Below are positions 1 through 5,873 of a stretch of DNA of 7,868 bases, piece by piece. The notes beneath the pieces were generated by a model, which ran no database searches, had not been told where the DNA came from, and saw nothing but the letters and a program-made list of their open reading frames with translations. The stretch covers positions 1 through 7,868 of the forward strand of contig JBKHJZ010000148.1 in the NCBI GenBank assembly GCA_046537875.1. The letters run 5' to 3'. Position 1 is the first letter of the stretch. Every line of letters starts with the position of its first letter. The stretch comes from JBKHJZ01 sp046537875. Its GTDB lineage: Bacteria > Actinomycetota > Acidimicrobiia > Acidimicrobiales > VFJN01. Position numbers and translations under genes: made by a program.

Positions 1-75
1 GACCGTTACTGCCCCGGGCGAGAAACGGGTACGGCTTGACCACGCAGGGTGGTGTTGCCGCCGCTCGACGGTAGG

Positions 76-81
76 TTGACA
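76..81 (+). promoter_or_regulatory. possible -35 hexamer upstream of the first gene
   Basis: A perfect TTGACA lies 63 nt upstream of the ATG at 145. A -10 box with normal spacing would fall around 99-105, but that stretch (CGGTCAC) does not resemble TANNNT, so this is at best half a promoter. A second TTGACC at 36-41 also lacks a partner. The implied -10 position lies over the left arm of the inverted repeat at 92-124, which is what gives the site some interest. Confidence 0.3.
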
Positions 82-91
82 TCCCTCCGCC

Positions 92-124
92 GACCGTGCG
101 GTCACCGAGTGTGGCCGCACGGTC
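92..124. promoter_or_regulatory. perfect 10-bp inverted repeat in the leader of the first gene
   Basis: GACCGTGCGG (92-101) is matched exactly by CCGCACGGTC (115-124) across a 13-nt spacer. It ends 20 nt before the ATG at 145 and 10 nt before the ribosome binding site. As DNA it could be a regulator's operator. As RNA it would be a strong GC-rich hairpin just ahead of the translation start, or a terminator for a gene left of the window. There is no T-run after the right arm, which argues against a classic intrinsic terminator. Function is inferred; the symmetry is directly visible. Confidence 0.5.
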
Positions 125-134
125 TGCCCGTTGC

Positions 135-139
135 GAGGA
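135..139 (+). promoter_or_regulatory. ribosome binding site fixing the start at 145
   Basis: GAGGA sits 5 nt before the ATG at 145. The same frame is open back to an ATG at 49, but the 32 extra residues would be encoded across the inverted repeat and the TTGACA, and no comparable site precedes position 49. The site therefore favours 145. Confidence 0.6.
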
Positions 140-144
140 CGACG

Positions 145-1143
145 ATGAGCCCCCGTGAGCCGACCCGAGAGATGTCCCGGCGGCCCGGCGCGGCTGCCGA
201 CACGGTCGACGGAGCACGTCCGCCCGACGGCGCCGCGATCGGCGAGCCGAACGGGGCGGCCAACGGCGCGGCGACGGGTGAGCCGAACGGTGCGTCCGGC
301 GGCGCGGCGACCGGCGAGCTGAACGGTGCGGCCAACGGTGCGGCGACCCGGGAGCTGAACGGTGCATCCGGCGGCGTGGCGACCCGGGAGCTGAACGGCG
401 CCCCGGGCGAGTGGAGCGGGCCGGCGACCGCTCCGGCCCCCGTCATCGACGACACGCCGACCCCGCCGTTCGGGGTGCCGAGCGCCTCCACGGTCCCCTG
501 GGACGTCGACGATGCGTCCCCGGATGTGGCCACGGTCCGCCGAAGCGGCCGCGGTGGCCGGGATGCGCGGGGGACGACCCGGCGCCGGGCCCGGCGCCGG
601 TCCCGGTGGGGCGTTCACGAACGGGTGGCGGTGGTGGCGATCGTGCTGTCGGCGGGCCTCGCGGCCGCCGCCTACGTGCTGGGCGACACGTCGCCGCAGT
701 CCCGGCCGGCCGTCGAGGCGCCGGACACGGGGACCCCGTCCCCGGCACCGGGCGACGAGGCCACGCCACCCGCGCCGCCGCCCGAGGCCGGCGGCACCGT
801 GGAGCCGCCGTCGGCCCCTCCCGCGCCCACCGAACCCCAGCGTCCCGCGCCACCCGGGAGCGAGCCGCCGGCCACGGAGCCGGGGAGCAGCGGGACGACC
901 GGGGAGAGCCCGACGACCGATTCACCGACGACCGACTCACCGACGACCGGCGCCCCCACGACGGACGCCCCGTCCACGACCCCCGACACCCCGGCCGACG
1001 AGGGGGACGGCACCGGCGGCGGCGACGAGACCGACACCACGGCGCCACCGACGTCGTCCCCCACGACCGGATCGGGGGCGACCGACCAGCAGTCGGACGG
1101 GACGTCCACCGCGACCGAGGGAACCACCGGGACCTCCGGCTAG
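145..1143 (+). CDS. hypothetical single-pass membrane protein with low-complexity repeat tails
   Basis: This 332-residue protein belongs to no family I recognise. Residues 1-130 are Gly/Ala/Asn/Pro-rich and look disordered, with 12-residue repeats at about 33-80. Residues 132-155 form a dense Arg cluster. A hydrophobic helix follows at about 161-180, rich in Val, Ala and Leu. The rest, to residue 332, is a Pro/Thr/Ser/Glu/Asp tail containing PTTDS-type repeats at 256-275. By the positive-inside rule the Arg cluster predicts a cytoplasmic N-terminus and an exported tail (type II topology). The tail resembles wall-spanning or O-glycosylated linkers of actinobacteria, but it has no LPXTG signal and no folded domain. 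The ATG at 145 is chosen for its GAGGA site. The sulfotransferase gene starts 43 nt downstream on the same strand, so co-transcription is possible. Coding status rests on the long frame, the RBS and the well-formed membrane helix. Confidence 0.72.
   Translation: MSPREPTREMSRRPGAAADTVDGARPPDGAAIGEPNGAANGAATGEPNGASGGAATGELNGAANGAATRELNGASGGVATRELNGAPGEWSGPATAPAPVIDDTPTPPFGVPSASTVPWDVDDASPDVATVRRSGRGGRDARGTTRRRARRRSRWGVHERVAVVAIVLSAGLAAAAYVLGDTSPQSRPAVEAPDTGTPSPAPGDEATPPAPPPEAGGTVEPPSAPPAPTEPQRPAPPGSEPPATEPGSSGTTGESPTTDSPTTDSPTTGAPTTDAPSTTPDTPADEGDGTGGGDETDTTAPPTSSPTTGSGATDQQSDGTSTATEGTTGTSG
241..402 (+). repeat. 36-bp in-frame tandem repeats (12-residue units)
   Basis: Four full units start at 241, 277, 313 and 349, and a fifth begins at 385 and decays. 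They encode [G/R]-E-[P/L]-N-G-A-[A/S]-[N/G]-G-[A/V]-A-T. Units 1 and 3 end in AANGAAT, while units 2 and 4 end in ASGGAAT or ASGGVAT. The array is therefore also a 72-bp higher-order repeat present twice, suggesting a duplication of a two-unit block followed by drift. All units keep frame, as expected for a selected disordered segment. Confidence 0.85.
910..969 (+). repeat. 15-bp in-frame tandem repeats (PTT-rich)
   Basis: Four consecutive 15-nt units at 910, 925, 940 and 955 encode PTTDS, PTTDS, PTTGA and PTTDA in the predicted extracytoplasmic tail of the first gene. The motif is typical of flexible linkers that can be mannosylated on Thr in actinobacteria; glycosylation here is inference only. 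Confidence 0.8.
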
Positions 1144-1186
1144 CCCTCTCCCGGCGTGCTTGACTCTCGGCGTGGGGCTGACCCCG

Positions 1187-2434
1187 ATGCGGGACAGGTA
1201 CCGGCGACCGGACTGGGTGCGGCGGGTGAACGCGATGGGCGCGGCGGCCGGTGGGACGCGCCGGCTCGTCCCGCTCGACGCCGGTGAGCTGATCGACCAC
1301 GCGCGGGCGTCGACCGGCATCCGGGCGCCCGGCGATCTGGGGGACGGCGACTGGGAGGGCCGGCTGCGGGCGCTCGTCGGGGCGGTGAACGCCAGCGACC
1401 TGCACGTCGTCGGCCGGATGATGACCCGCGAGGAGATGCTCCGGTGCCTGCGCACGCGCCTGTTCGTCGGGGAGGAGCGGCGGCGCGACCCGTCGATCGC
1501 CGAGGAGGTCGTCGAGGCGCCGATCGTCATCACCGGACCGGCGCGGTCGGGTACCACGATCCTCTTCGAGCTGCTGGGACTCGACCCCGGCCTTCGGACC
1601 CCGGTCGCCACCGACGTCCTCCATCCGGTGCTCCCGCCGGGCTCCGGCGGGGACGAGCGCCGGGCGATGACCGAGGCCGAGCAGGAGCTCTGGGCCGATG
1701 TGCAGCCCGAGTTCGCGGCCATCCACGAGCTGCGGTCCGACCTGCCGGTCGAGTGCATCACGATCAGCGCGCCGTCGTTCGCCGGCAGCCACTGGGCGAT
1801 GGTGCTCACCGATCAGTCCGGGTGGGCGCCCGACGTGGCGGCCGACCTGGCGTTCCACCGGGCGCTGCTGCAGACCGTGCAGCACGGCCGGGCGCCGGGG
1901 CGCTGGTTGCTGAAGACGCCGGGCCACGTCTTCGTCCTCGACGAGCTGCTGGCGGCCTACCCGGACGCCGCCGTGATCCTCACGCACCGCGACCCGGCCC
2001 GCACGATGCCGTCGACGGTGAGCACCACGGCGATGGTCCGGTGGCTGCGCACCGACGAGGTCGACCTCGACGAGCTGTCACCGCTCATCGGGGCGCTGTT
2101 CACGGATGCGCTGAACACGATCGCCCGCCGCCGCGACGAGGGCTCGTTGCCCGGCATTCACGGTGACGTGCGGTACGCCGACCTGATGGACGACCCGGTG
2201 GCGGCGATCGCCGGCGCGTACGCGGCCATCGGCCGCGAGCTCGCCGGCGAGCACCGCCGCGCGATCACCCGGTACCTGGCCGACAAGCCCCGCGGCAAGC
2301 ACGGCGTCCACCGGTACACGGCGGAGGAGTGGGGCTTCGACGCCGCCGCGCTGCGAGCCGGCCTCGCGCCCTACATGCGCCGCTTCGACGTGCCGGTGGA
2401 GGACCCCGGGAACACCGCGCCGCCGAGGCCGTGA
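1187..2434 (+). CDS. sulfotransferase family protein (PAPS-dependent, Sulfotransfer_3-like)
   Basis: Members of this family move a sulfuryl group from 3'-phosphoadenosine-5'-phosphosulfate to a hydroxyl on a small molecule or lipid, in the cytoplasm. In this 415-residue protein the 5'-phosphosulfate loop is G-P-A-R-S-G-T-T-I at 117-125. The 3'-phosphate site is T-H-R-D-P at 266-270, followed by S276, inside the usual L-K-T-P-G-H to H-R-D-P stretch. The segment D-L-P-V-E-C (185-190) carries the acidic residue family members have between these sites. The K-x-K-H-x-x-x-H-R-Y-like C-terminal region (GKHGVHRYT) also matches. Length is normal for actinobacterial members. The frame is open far upstream, but that part is a high-GC shadow of the preceding gene. 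ATG 1187 has GGGG 9 nt before it; GTG 1172 and TTG 1160 are less likely starts. The acceptor cannot be told from sequence. It is 43 nt after the preceding gene and converges on the DUF1214 gene. Confidence 0.9.
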   Translation: MRDRYRRPDWVRRVNAMGAAAGGTRRLVPLDAGELIDHARASTGIRAPGDLGDGDWEGRLRALVGAVNASDLHVVGRMMTREEMLRCLRTRLFVGEERRRDPSIAEEVVEAPIVITGPARSGTTILFELLGLDPGLRTPVATDVLHPVLPPGSGGDERRAMTEAEQELWADVQPEFAAIHELRSDLPVECITISAPSFAGSHWAMVLTDQSGWAPDVAADLAFHRALLQTVQHGRAPGRWLLKTPGHVFVLDELLAAYPDAAVILTHRDPARTMPSTVSTTAMVRWLRTDEVDLDELSPLIGALFTDALNTIARRRDEGSLPGIHGDVRYADLMDDPVAAIAGAYAAIGRELAGEHRRAITRYLADKPRGKHGVHRYTAEEWGFDAAALRAGLAPYMRRFDVPVEDPGNTAPPRP

Positions 2435-2438
2435 CCCG

Positions 2439-3551
2439 TCACCCGAGCGAGTCGGCCGGGACCACCTCGGCCGCCGGCGTGTCGATCGGGCCCTCGGGCA
2501 GCATGAACCGCCAGAACACCAGGCCGAACGGCCGCCCCTCGGTGGCGAGCCAGTTGGGCACGCCCGGGTCACGGTGGGCGATCACGATCGTGACCGTGCC
2601 GTCGGGGTCGGCGACCGCCTGCGCCCGGTTGAGGCTCACCCGGTTGCGCAGGTAGTCGAACGTCTGGAGCTGGCGGTTCCACAGCGACACGTTGGCGCAC
2701 CGGCAACGCGGCCACCGGGCCCGCATGACCAGCGCGTCGTCCGGTCCGAGCAGGTACGGGGCCATGCTGTACGCGGCGTCGGCCGCCGCGAGGGCGTGGG
2801 CGCCCGGGGGCACGGGCGGGGGGAAGGCGTGGGGCTCCCGCGACACGAAGGCGGGGGCGTCGCCCTCGCCCGGCCTGGCGATCGCGCCGAGCGTGCGGCT
2901 GCGGACGTAGGTGGCCATGCGCCGGATCGAGGCGGCGATCGAGGCGTCGGTCGGTGCCGGTGGGGCCGGGGGCACGTCGCCACCGACCAGGTCGATCGTG
3001 AGCCCGAGGTCGGCGGCCGGAGGCAGGTTGGGGGACGTGGCGTCCTCCCAGTAGTGCCGCACCGTGATCCGGGAGGCGCCGTCCGCGAGGGGGAGCCAGG
3101 CCCGGTCGCGAGGCGGGCCGCCGAGCGTGACCTCGAACGACCCGTCGCCGGCGATGTCGAAGGCCGTGTCGTTCAGCACGCCGGCGGTGCCGGACGGGAA
3201 GGCGCCGTCGTCGGCCCCGGTCTCGACCGTGAACGAGACGTACGCCGCGCCGGCCGTGCGGCCCCGCACCCGGTAGGTGCCCGCCGAGTGGACCCTGGCG
3301 TCGTGGTAGCGGGCGTCGGCGTTGTCGCCGAGCGCCTTGCGCCACGGCGTGACGATCGCCCGGAACACGGGGTGCGCCGGGTCGTCCTCGAACTGGGTCT
3401 CGATGCCGGTGCCCAGGTGGTGGACGATCACACGCAGCGCCTCGGCCACGTCACCGGCGTCGGTGAGCCCCCACTCGGGGCTCGCGTAGCGCCCGGCGAC
3501 GTCCTGGAGGGTGTCGAGCAGGTCGCCGAACGCGTCCTGGCTGGCGGTCAT
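2439..3551 (-). CDS. DUF1214 domain-containing protein
   Basis: This 370-residue protein carries the DUF1214 signature in its C-terminal third, about 260-350. It includes A-L-V-M at 273-276, a C-A-N-V-S-L-W-N-R-Q-L-Q core (285-296), S-L-N-R-A-Q (306-311), then D-P-G-V-P-N-W-L (328-335) and F-W-R-F-M-L (346-351). The N-terminal half includes F-E-D-D-P, G-D-N-A-D-A and T-Y-R-V-R-G segments that I associate with the long actinobacterial form. The biochemical role of the family is not established. I see no signal peptide or membrane helix. The ATG at 3551 is preceded by a G-rich site (GGGGGGA, 6-nt spacing). The stop lies 4 nt from the sulfotransferase stop on the other strand, so the two genes are convergent with no room for a terminator between them. 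Family assignment is firm; function is unknown. Confidence 0.87.
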   Translation of the reverse strand: MTASQDAFGDLLDTLQDVAGRYASPEWGLTDAGDVAEALRVIVHHLGTGIETQFEDDPAHPVFRAIVTPWRKALGDNADARYHDARVHSAGTYRVRGRTAGAAYVSFTVETGADDGAFPSGTAGVLNDTAFDIAGDGSFEVTLGGPPRDRAWLPLADGASRITVRHYWEDATSPNLPPAADLGLTIDLVGGDVPPAPPAPTDASIAASIRRMATYVRSRTLGAIARPGEGDAPAFVSREPHAFPPPVPPGAHALAAADAAYSMAPYLLGPDDALVMRARWPRCRCANVSLWNRQLQTFDYLRNRVSLNRAQAVADPDGTVTIVIAHRDPGVPNWLATEGRPFGLVFWRFMLPEGPIDTPAAEVVPADSLG

Positions 3552-3671
3552 CCCCGGTCCCCCCGTCGCTCGGTGCCCCCGGTCGGGGAGTGTCTACACG
3601 AGGCGACGGGATCCGGACGTCGACAGGTCCCGATGCGGACCGATCGCCCCGGGTTGCGGCCGGTGGGAACC

Positions 3672-3685
3672 CCCCGACCTCGGGG
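3672..3685. promoter_or_regulatory. 14-bp palindrome in the 3552-3746 divergent region
   Basis: CCCCGA-CC-TCGGGG is a perfect inverted repeat with 6-bp arms. An overlapping pair, AACCCC (3668-3673) and GGGGTT (3682-3687), widens the symmetry. It lies about 60 nt upstream of the gene starting at 3747 and about 120 nt from the divergent DUF1214 start. It could be an operator shared by the two genes; short GC-only palindromes also arise by chance in DNA of this composition. The rest of the 195-nt region shows no small gene or RNA. Confidence 0.3.
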
Positions 3686-3731
3686 TTGGCGTGCTGCCGG
3701 TGCCGCCACCCCCCGGCGGCGTCCGGATCGC

Positions 3732-3737
3732 TAGCGT
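3732..3737 (+). promoter_or_regulatory. candidate -10 box giving a leaderless transcript
   Basis: TAGCGT fits the actinobacterial TANNNT -10 pattern and ends 9 nt before the ATG at 3747. Transcription starting 7-10 nt after the box would begin at or within a few bases of the ATG. The nine bases between (CGGCGCCCG) contain no Shine-Dalgarno motif, which agrees with leaderless initiation, common in actinobacteria. No clear -35 hexamer is present at the right distance. Confidence 0.42.
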
Positions 3738-3746
3738 CGGCGCCCG

Positions 3747-5189
3747 ATGCCACCCACATTTCGACCCGGCGACGACGAGGCGTTCGAGAGCTGGCGTGAC
3801 GACGTCGTGCGCCGCTTCGAGGCCACCGCGATGGGTGGCGGGCTGGGCTGGGTCGCGCACCAGGTGCTCGACTTCAAGCGCAGCCACCTCGGCGGCGACC
3901 TCGGCCGGTGGACCCCCGGCGACGTGGAGACGATCCTGCTCGAGCTCTATCCCCGCGCGGTGGTGATGGAGCTGGAGGACGCGCCCGACGTGATGGCCGG
4001 GTTCGCCGGGTTGGTCCACTTCCTCGCCGGCGACGGGCTGCTCGAGGGGGGCAGCGCTGCGGCCGAGAGCCTCGTCGACCGGCTGCGCGGGCTGACGCGT
4101 GCCTTCCCCCGGGCGCTCGCCGACCGGTCGCGGTGGAGCGTCGGCAAGCGCCTGGTGAGCGCGGCGGCCGCCGACGGCGTCGACCCCACCGACCCGGGCG
4201 CCTTCGACCGGTGGATGGCGGCCTTCGACCAGCGGCCGGCACCCGAGCGCGAGCGGGTGCTGGGCGGTGCCCCGGCGTCGGGAGAGCCTCGTGCCCGGAT
4301 CCCGGCCATGCCGCCGGTGGTGCTCGCCCCGGCCCGCGAGCTGCAGTCCGCGGCGGCCGGGTCGGTGCTGGTCACCCGGGTGCGCCGGCTGGTGGACTTC
4401 GTCGGCCACGGCCGCCCGCTCACCGAGCGGGGAAACCTCAAGCTCGCCGACGGCACGGCGCTCGTCGAGCTGCTCGGGACCGGCGACCGCGTCGACGCAG
4501 CCCCCGGGGGGCGGGCGTCGAAGGCCCGCAGCGCCGCGGACCTCACGGGCGTCGACCTGACGTTCCGGCTGGCGCTGGCGACGGGGCTGCTCGCCGTGGA
4601 GGGCCGCCGGGTGGTGCCCGGTGCCGACGCCGCGGCCGCGGCGGCCGACGCCGACCCGTGCGACCTGGCCTACCGGCTGCTGCTCGGCCTGGTCGCCGCC
4701 GTCGGTCCCGTCGGGCACCGTCACCGGTCCGACCCCGGCGGGGCCGGTGGGGACGCGGAGGACATCGACCAGTCGCTGGCCCGCACGCTGCTCGATCTCT
4801 ACCGCTCGCGTGCCGCCCGGCCCGTCGAGGAGATCGCCGGCGAGGCGTGGGACCTGCTGGCCGCCGAGGGCGGAACGGCCGAAGTCGACCTCGCCGACCG
4901 CGACGGCGCCGACATCGAGGGTCCCACCACCCCCGCGCGCCGGCGGGTGGACGGCGACGTGCGGTACGCGCTCGACCGGCTCGCGGACCTCGGCGTCGTG
5001 ACGGTGGCCGGCGTCGAGGATGCGGTCGCCGACCCGGCCGACCCGGCCGACCGGGACACCGGGCGTCCGGTGCCCCTGGGCGGCGAGGTGGCCCTCACCC
5101 CGCTCGGGCTCTGGGCGGTCCAGCGCCTGGCCGCCACGATGACCGAGGCACCGGTCGTCGGCTCCACCAACGGCGAGGCCGCCGGCTGA
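3747..5189 (+). CDS. conserved-looking hypothetical protein, 480 residues
   Basis: I cannot assign this protein to a named family. It appears cytoplasmic, with no signal peptide or membrane helix. Three blocks can be seen. Residues 1-95 are helical and Trp-containing (F-E-S-W-R-D-D and L-E-L-Y-P segments). A middle block at 206-247 has V-R-R-L-V-D-F-V-G-x-G-R-x-L-T, then G-x-L-K-L-A-D and L-L-G-T-G-D. The C-terminal block at about 400-470 (V-R-Y-A-L-D-R-L-A-D-L-G-V-V, then L-T-P-L-G-L-W-A-V) has the look of a winged helix. From memory, similar G-R-x-L-T-x-x-G-x-L-K-L motifs occur in uncharacterised actinobacterial proteins, some annotated alongside pRiA4b ORF-3-like domains; I cannot confirm that here. 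There is no SD before ATG 3747, and a TAGCGT box suggests a leaderless start. A hairpin follows the stop immediately. It is convergent with the gene ending at 5235. Confidence 0.82.
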   Translation: MPPTFRPGDDEAFESWRDDVVRRFEATAMGGGLGWVAHQVLDFKRSHLGGDLGRWTPGDVETILLELYPRAVVMELEDAPDVMAGFAGLVHFLAGDGLLEGGSAAAESLVDRLRGLTRAFPRALADRSRWSVGKRLVSAAAADGVDPTDPGAFDRWMAAFDQRPAPERERVLGGAPASGEPRARIPAMPPVVLAPARELQSAAAGSVLVTRVRRLVDFVGHGRPLTERGNLKLADGTALVELLGTGDRVDAAPGGRASKARSAADLTGVDLTFRLALATGLLAVEGRRVVPGADAAAAAADADPCDLAYRLLLGLVAAVGPVGHRHRSDPGGAGGDAEDIDQSLARTLLDLYRSRAARPVEEIAGEAWDLLAAEGGTAEVDLADRDGADIEGPTTPARRRVDGDVRYALDRLADLGVVTVAGVEDAVADPADPADRDTGRPVPLGGEVALTPLGLWAVQRLAATMTEAPVVGSTNGEAAG

Positions 5190-5209
5190 CCGCCCCGCGC
5201 AGGGGGCGG
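5190..5209. terminator. GC-rich hairpin between convergent genes
   Basis: CCGCCCC (5190-5196) pairs perfectly with GGGGCGG (5203-5209) around a 6-nt loop, directly after the stop codon at 5187-5189. The facing minus-strand gene ends at 5235. The position suits a bidirectional terminator. Neither side has a T-run, so it would be of the U-less type proposed for high-GC actinobacteria or only a 3'-end stabiliser. Confidence 0.5.
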
Positions 5210-5234
5210 ATCGCCGGCGGCGCGCGACGGCTGG

Positions 5235-5807
5235 TCAGGTCTCGTCGGAGAAGCGGTCGACCTCGACGACCCGGCAGTCGAACTGGCCGTCCGGCGGCGG
5301 CTCCGTCGCGCTCTGTGCCCGCGTGGTGGTCGACTGGCCGGGCTCGAGTGCGCCGACCAGAGCGGCGCCCGTGCCGAGCTGCGACCCGTCCGGAGCTTCG
5401 AAGGTGACCTCGATCGTGTAGTTCGACCGCTCCGACGAGTTGTTGGTCACCGGGATGTCGGCGACCATGAACCCGACGTCGTCGACCGCGCACGAGACGT
5501 CACCGAGGTCCCGGGCCTCGCGCTCCTCCTCCTCGGCCAGCTGCTCCTCGACGTCCTCGGCGGCGTCGTCGACGAGGACCACGAGCGCGACGCACGACCC
5601 CAGGCCGATCACCGCGCCGGCGGCGAGGACGATCAGGAACGCCTTCAGGCACCCGCTCATCCCGGACCGCTGCGCCGGCGGCGGTGTCGATCCGGGCGGC
5701 GGTGTCGATCCGGGCGGCGGGGTCGACGGGGGCGGTGGCGCCGGCGGCGGGTACCACCTGCCGTCCGCGGCCTGCCACCAGTCCGGTCCCCGTGGTGTGT
5801 CGCTCAT
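5235..5807 (-). CDS. small membrane protein with N-terminal WWQAxDGxWYPP element and exported domain
   Basis: This 190-residue protein has four parts. Residues 9-22 hold W-W-Q-A-A-D-G-R-W-Y-P-P-P, resembling the short Trp/Gly DUF2510-type motif. A proline linker at 23-45 contains PPPGST repeats. A membrane helix lies at about 54-79, followed by a very acidic Glu/Asp-rich helix at 80-100. The C-terminal domain (about 104-186) has alternating beta-strand character, N-N-S-S and L-E-P-G-Q-S turns, and two cysteines (C106, C178) placed to form a disulfide. It resembles the Ig-like FxLYD-type domains found outside the membrane. The N-terminus is predicted cytoplasmic and the C-terminal domain exported. 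The function is unknown. The start is well supported by GGGGAGAG at 5820-5813, 5 nt before the ATG. It lies 66 nt after the DUF3048 gene on the same strand, so the two may be co-transcribed. Confidence 0.85.
   Translation of the reverse strand: MSDTPRGPDWWQAADGRWYPPPAPPPPSTPPPGSTPPPGSTPPPAQRSGMSGCLKAFLIVLAAGAVIGLGSCVALVVLVDDAAEDVEEQLAEEEEREARDLGDVSCAVDDVGFMVADIPVTNNSSERSNYTIEVTFEAPDGSQLGTGAALVGALEPGQSTTTRAQSATEPPPDGQFDCRVVEVDRFSDET
5683..5718 (-). repeat. 18-bp tandem repeat encoding PPPGST
   Basis: Two identical 18-nt copies (5683-5700 and 5701-5718) are followed by a decayed third starting at 5719. In the minus-strand gene they encode the proline linker between the WWQA element and the membrane helix. 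Repeats of this kind readily change copy number, so linker length may vary between strains. Confidence 0.8.
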
Positions 5808-5812
5808 CGTTG

Positions 5813-5820
5813 CTCTCCCC
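5813..5820 (-). promoter_or_regulatory. ribosome binding site for the gene starting at 5807
   Basis: Read on the minus strand this is GGGGAGAG, 5 nt upstream of the ATG at 5807-5805. It is the strongest Shine-Dalgarno match among the minus-strand genes here and supports independent, efficient translation of this gene downstream of the DUF3048 gene. Confidence 0.6.
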
Positions 5821-5873
5821 GGTCGGGTGATCGTCCGTCCGGGTCGTACGCCGGTGGCGTGACGGGCGGGCCC

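Noticed and set aside
1160..1165. TTGACT as a -35 box for a separate sulfotransferase promoter
   Set aside because: The expected -10 position overlaps the start codon region and has no TANNNT sequence.
512..1186. A plus-strand frame open from 512 straight into the sulfotransferase, suggesting a 640-residue fusion
   Set aside because: The first 225 residues are almost only Arg, Pro, Gly and Ala, as expected from reading high-GC DNA out of frame, and they overlap the better-supported gene ending at 1143. The sulfotransferase family begins near the ATG at 1187.
443..1987. A 514-residue minus-strand open frame across the first two genes
   Set aside because: Its composition is Arg/Pro/Gly/His-rich with no recognisable motif, and it lies antisense to the sulfotransferase with its clear PAPS motifs; it is a GC-driven shadow.
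2574..3734. A 386-residue plus-strand open frame antisense to the DUF1214 gene
   Set aside because: It is Arg/Gly/Val-rich with no domain, and the opposite strand carries an unambiguous DUF1214 signature.
5848..5860. ACGCC-GGT-GGCGT hairpin as a terminator between the DUF3048 gene and the small membrane protein gene
   Set aside because: It has only 5-bp arms, a 3-nt loop and no T-run, too weak to call in DNA of this composition.
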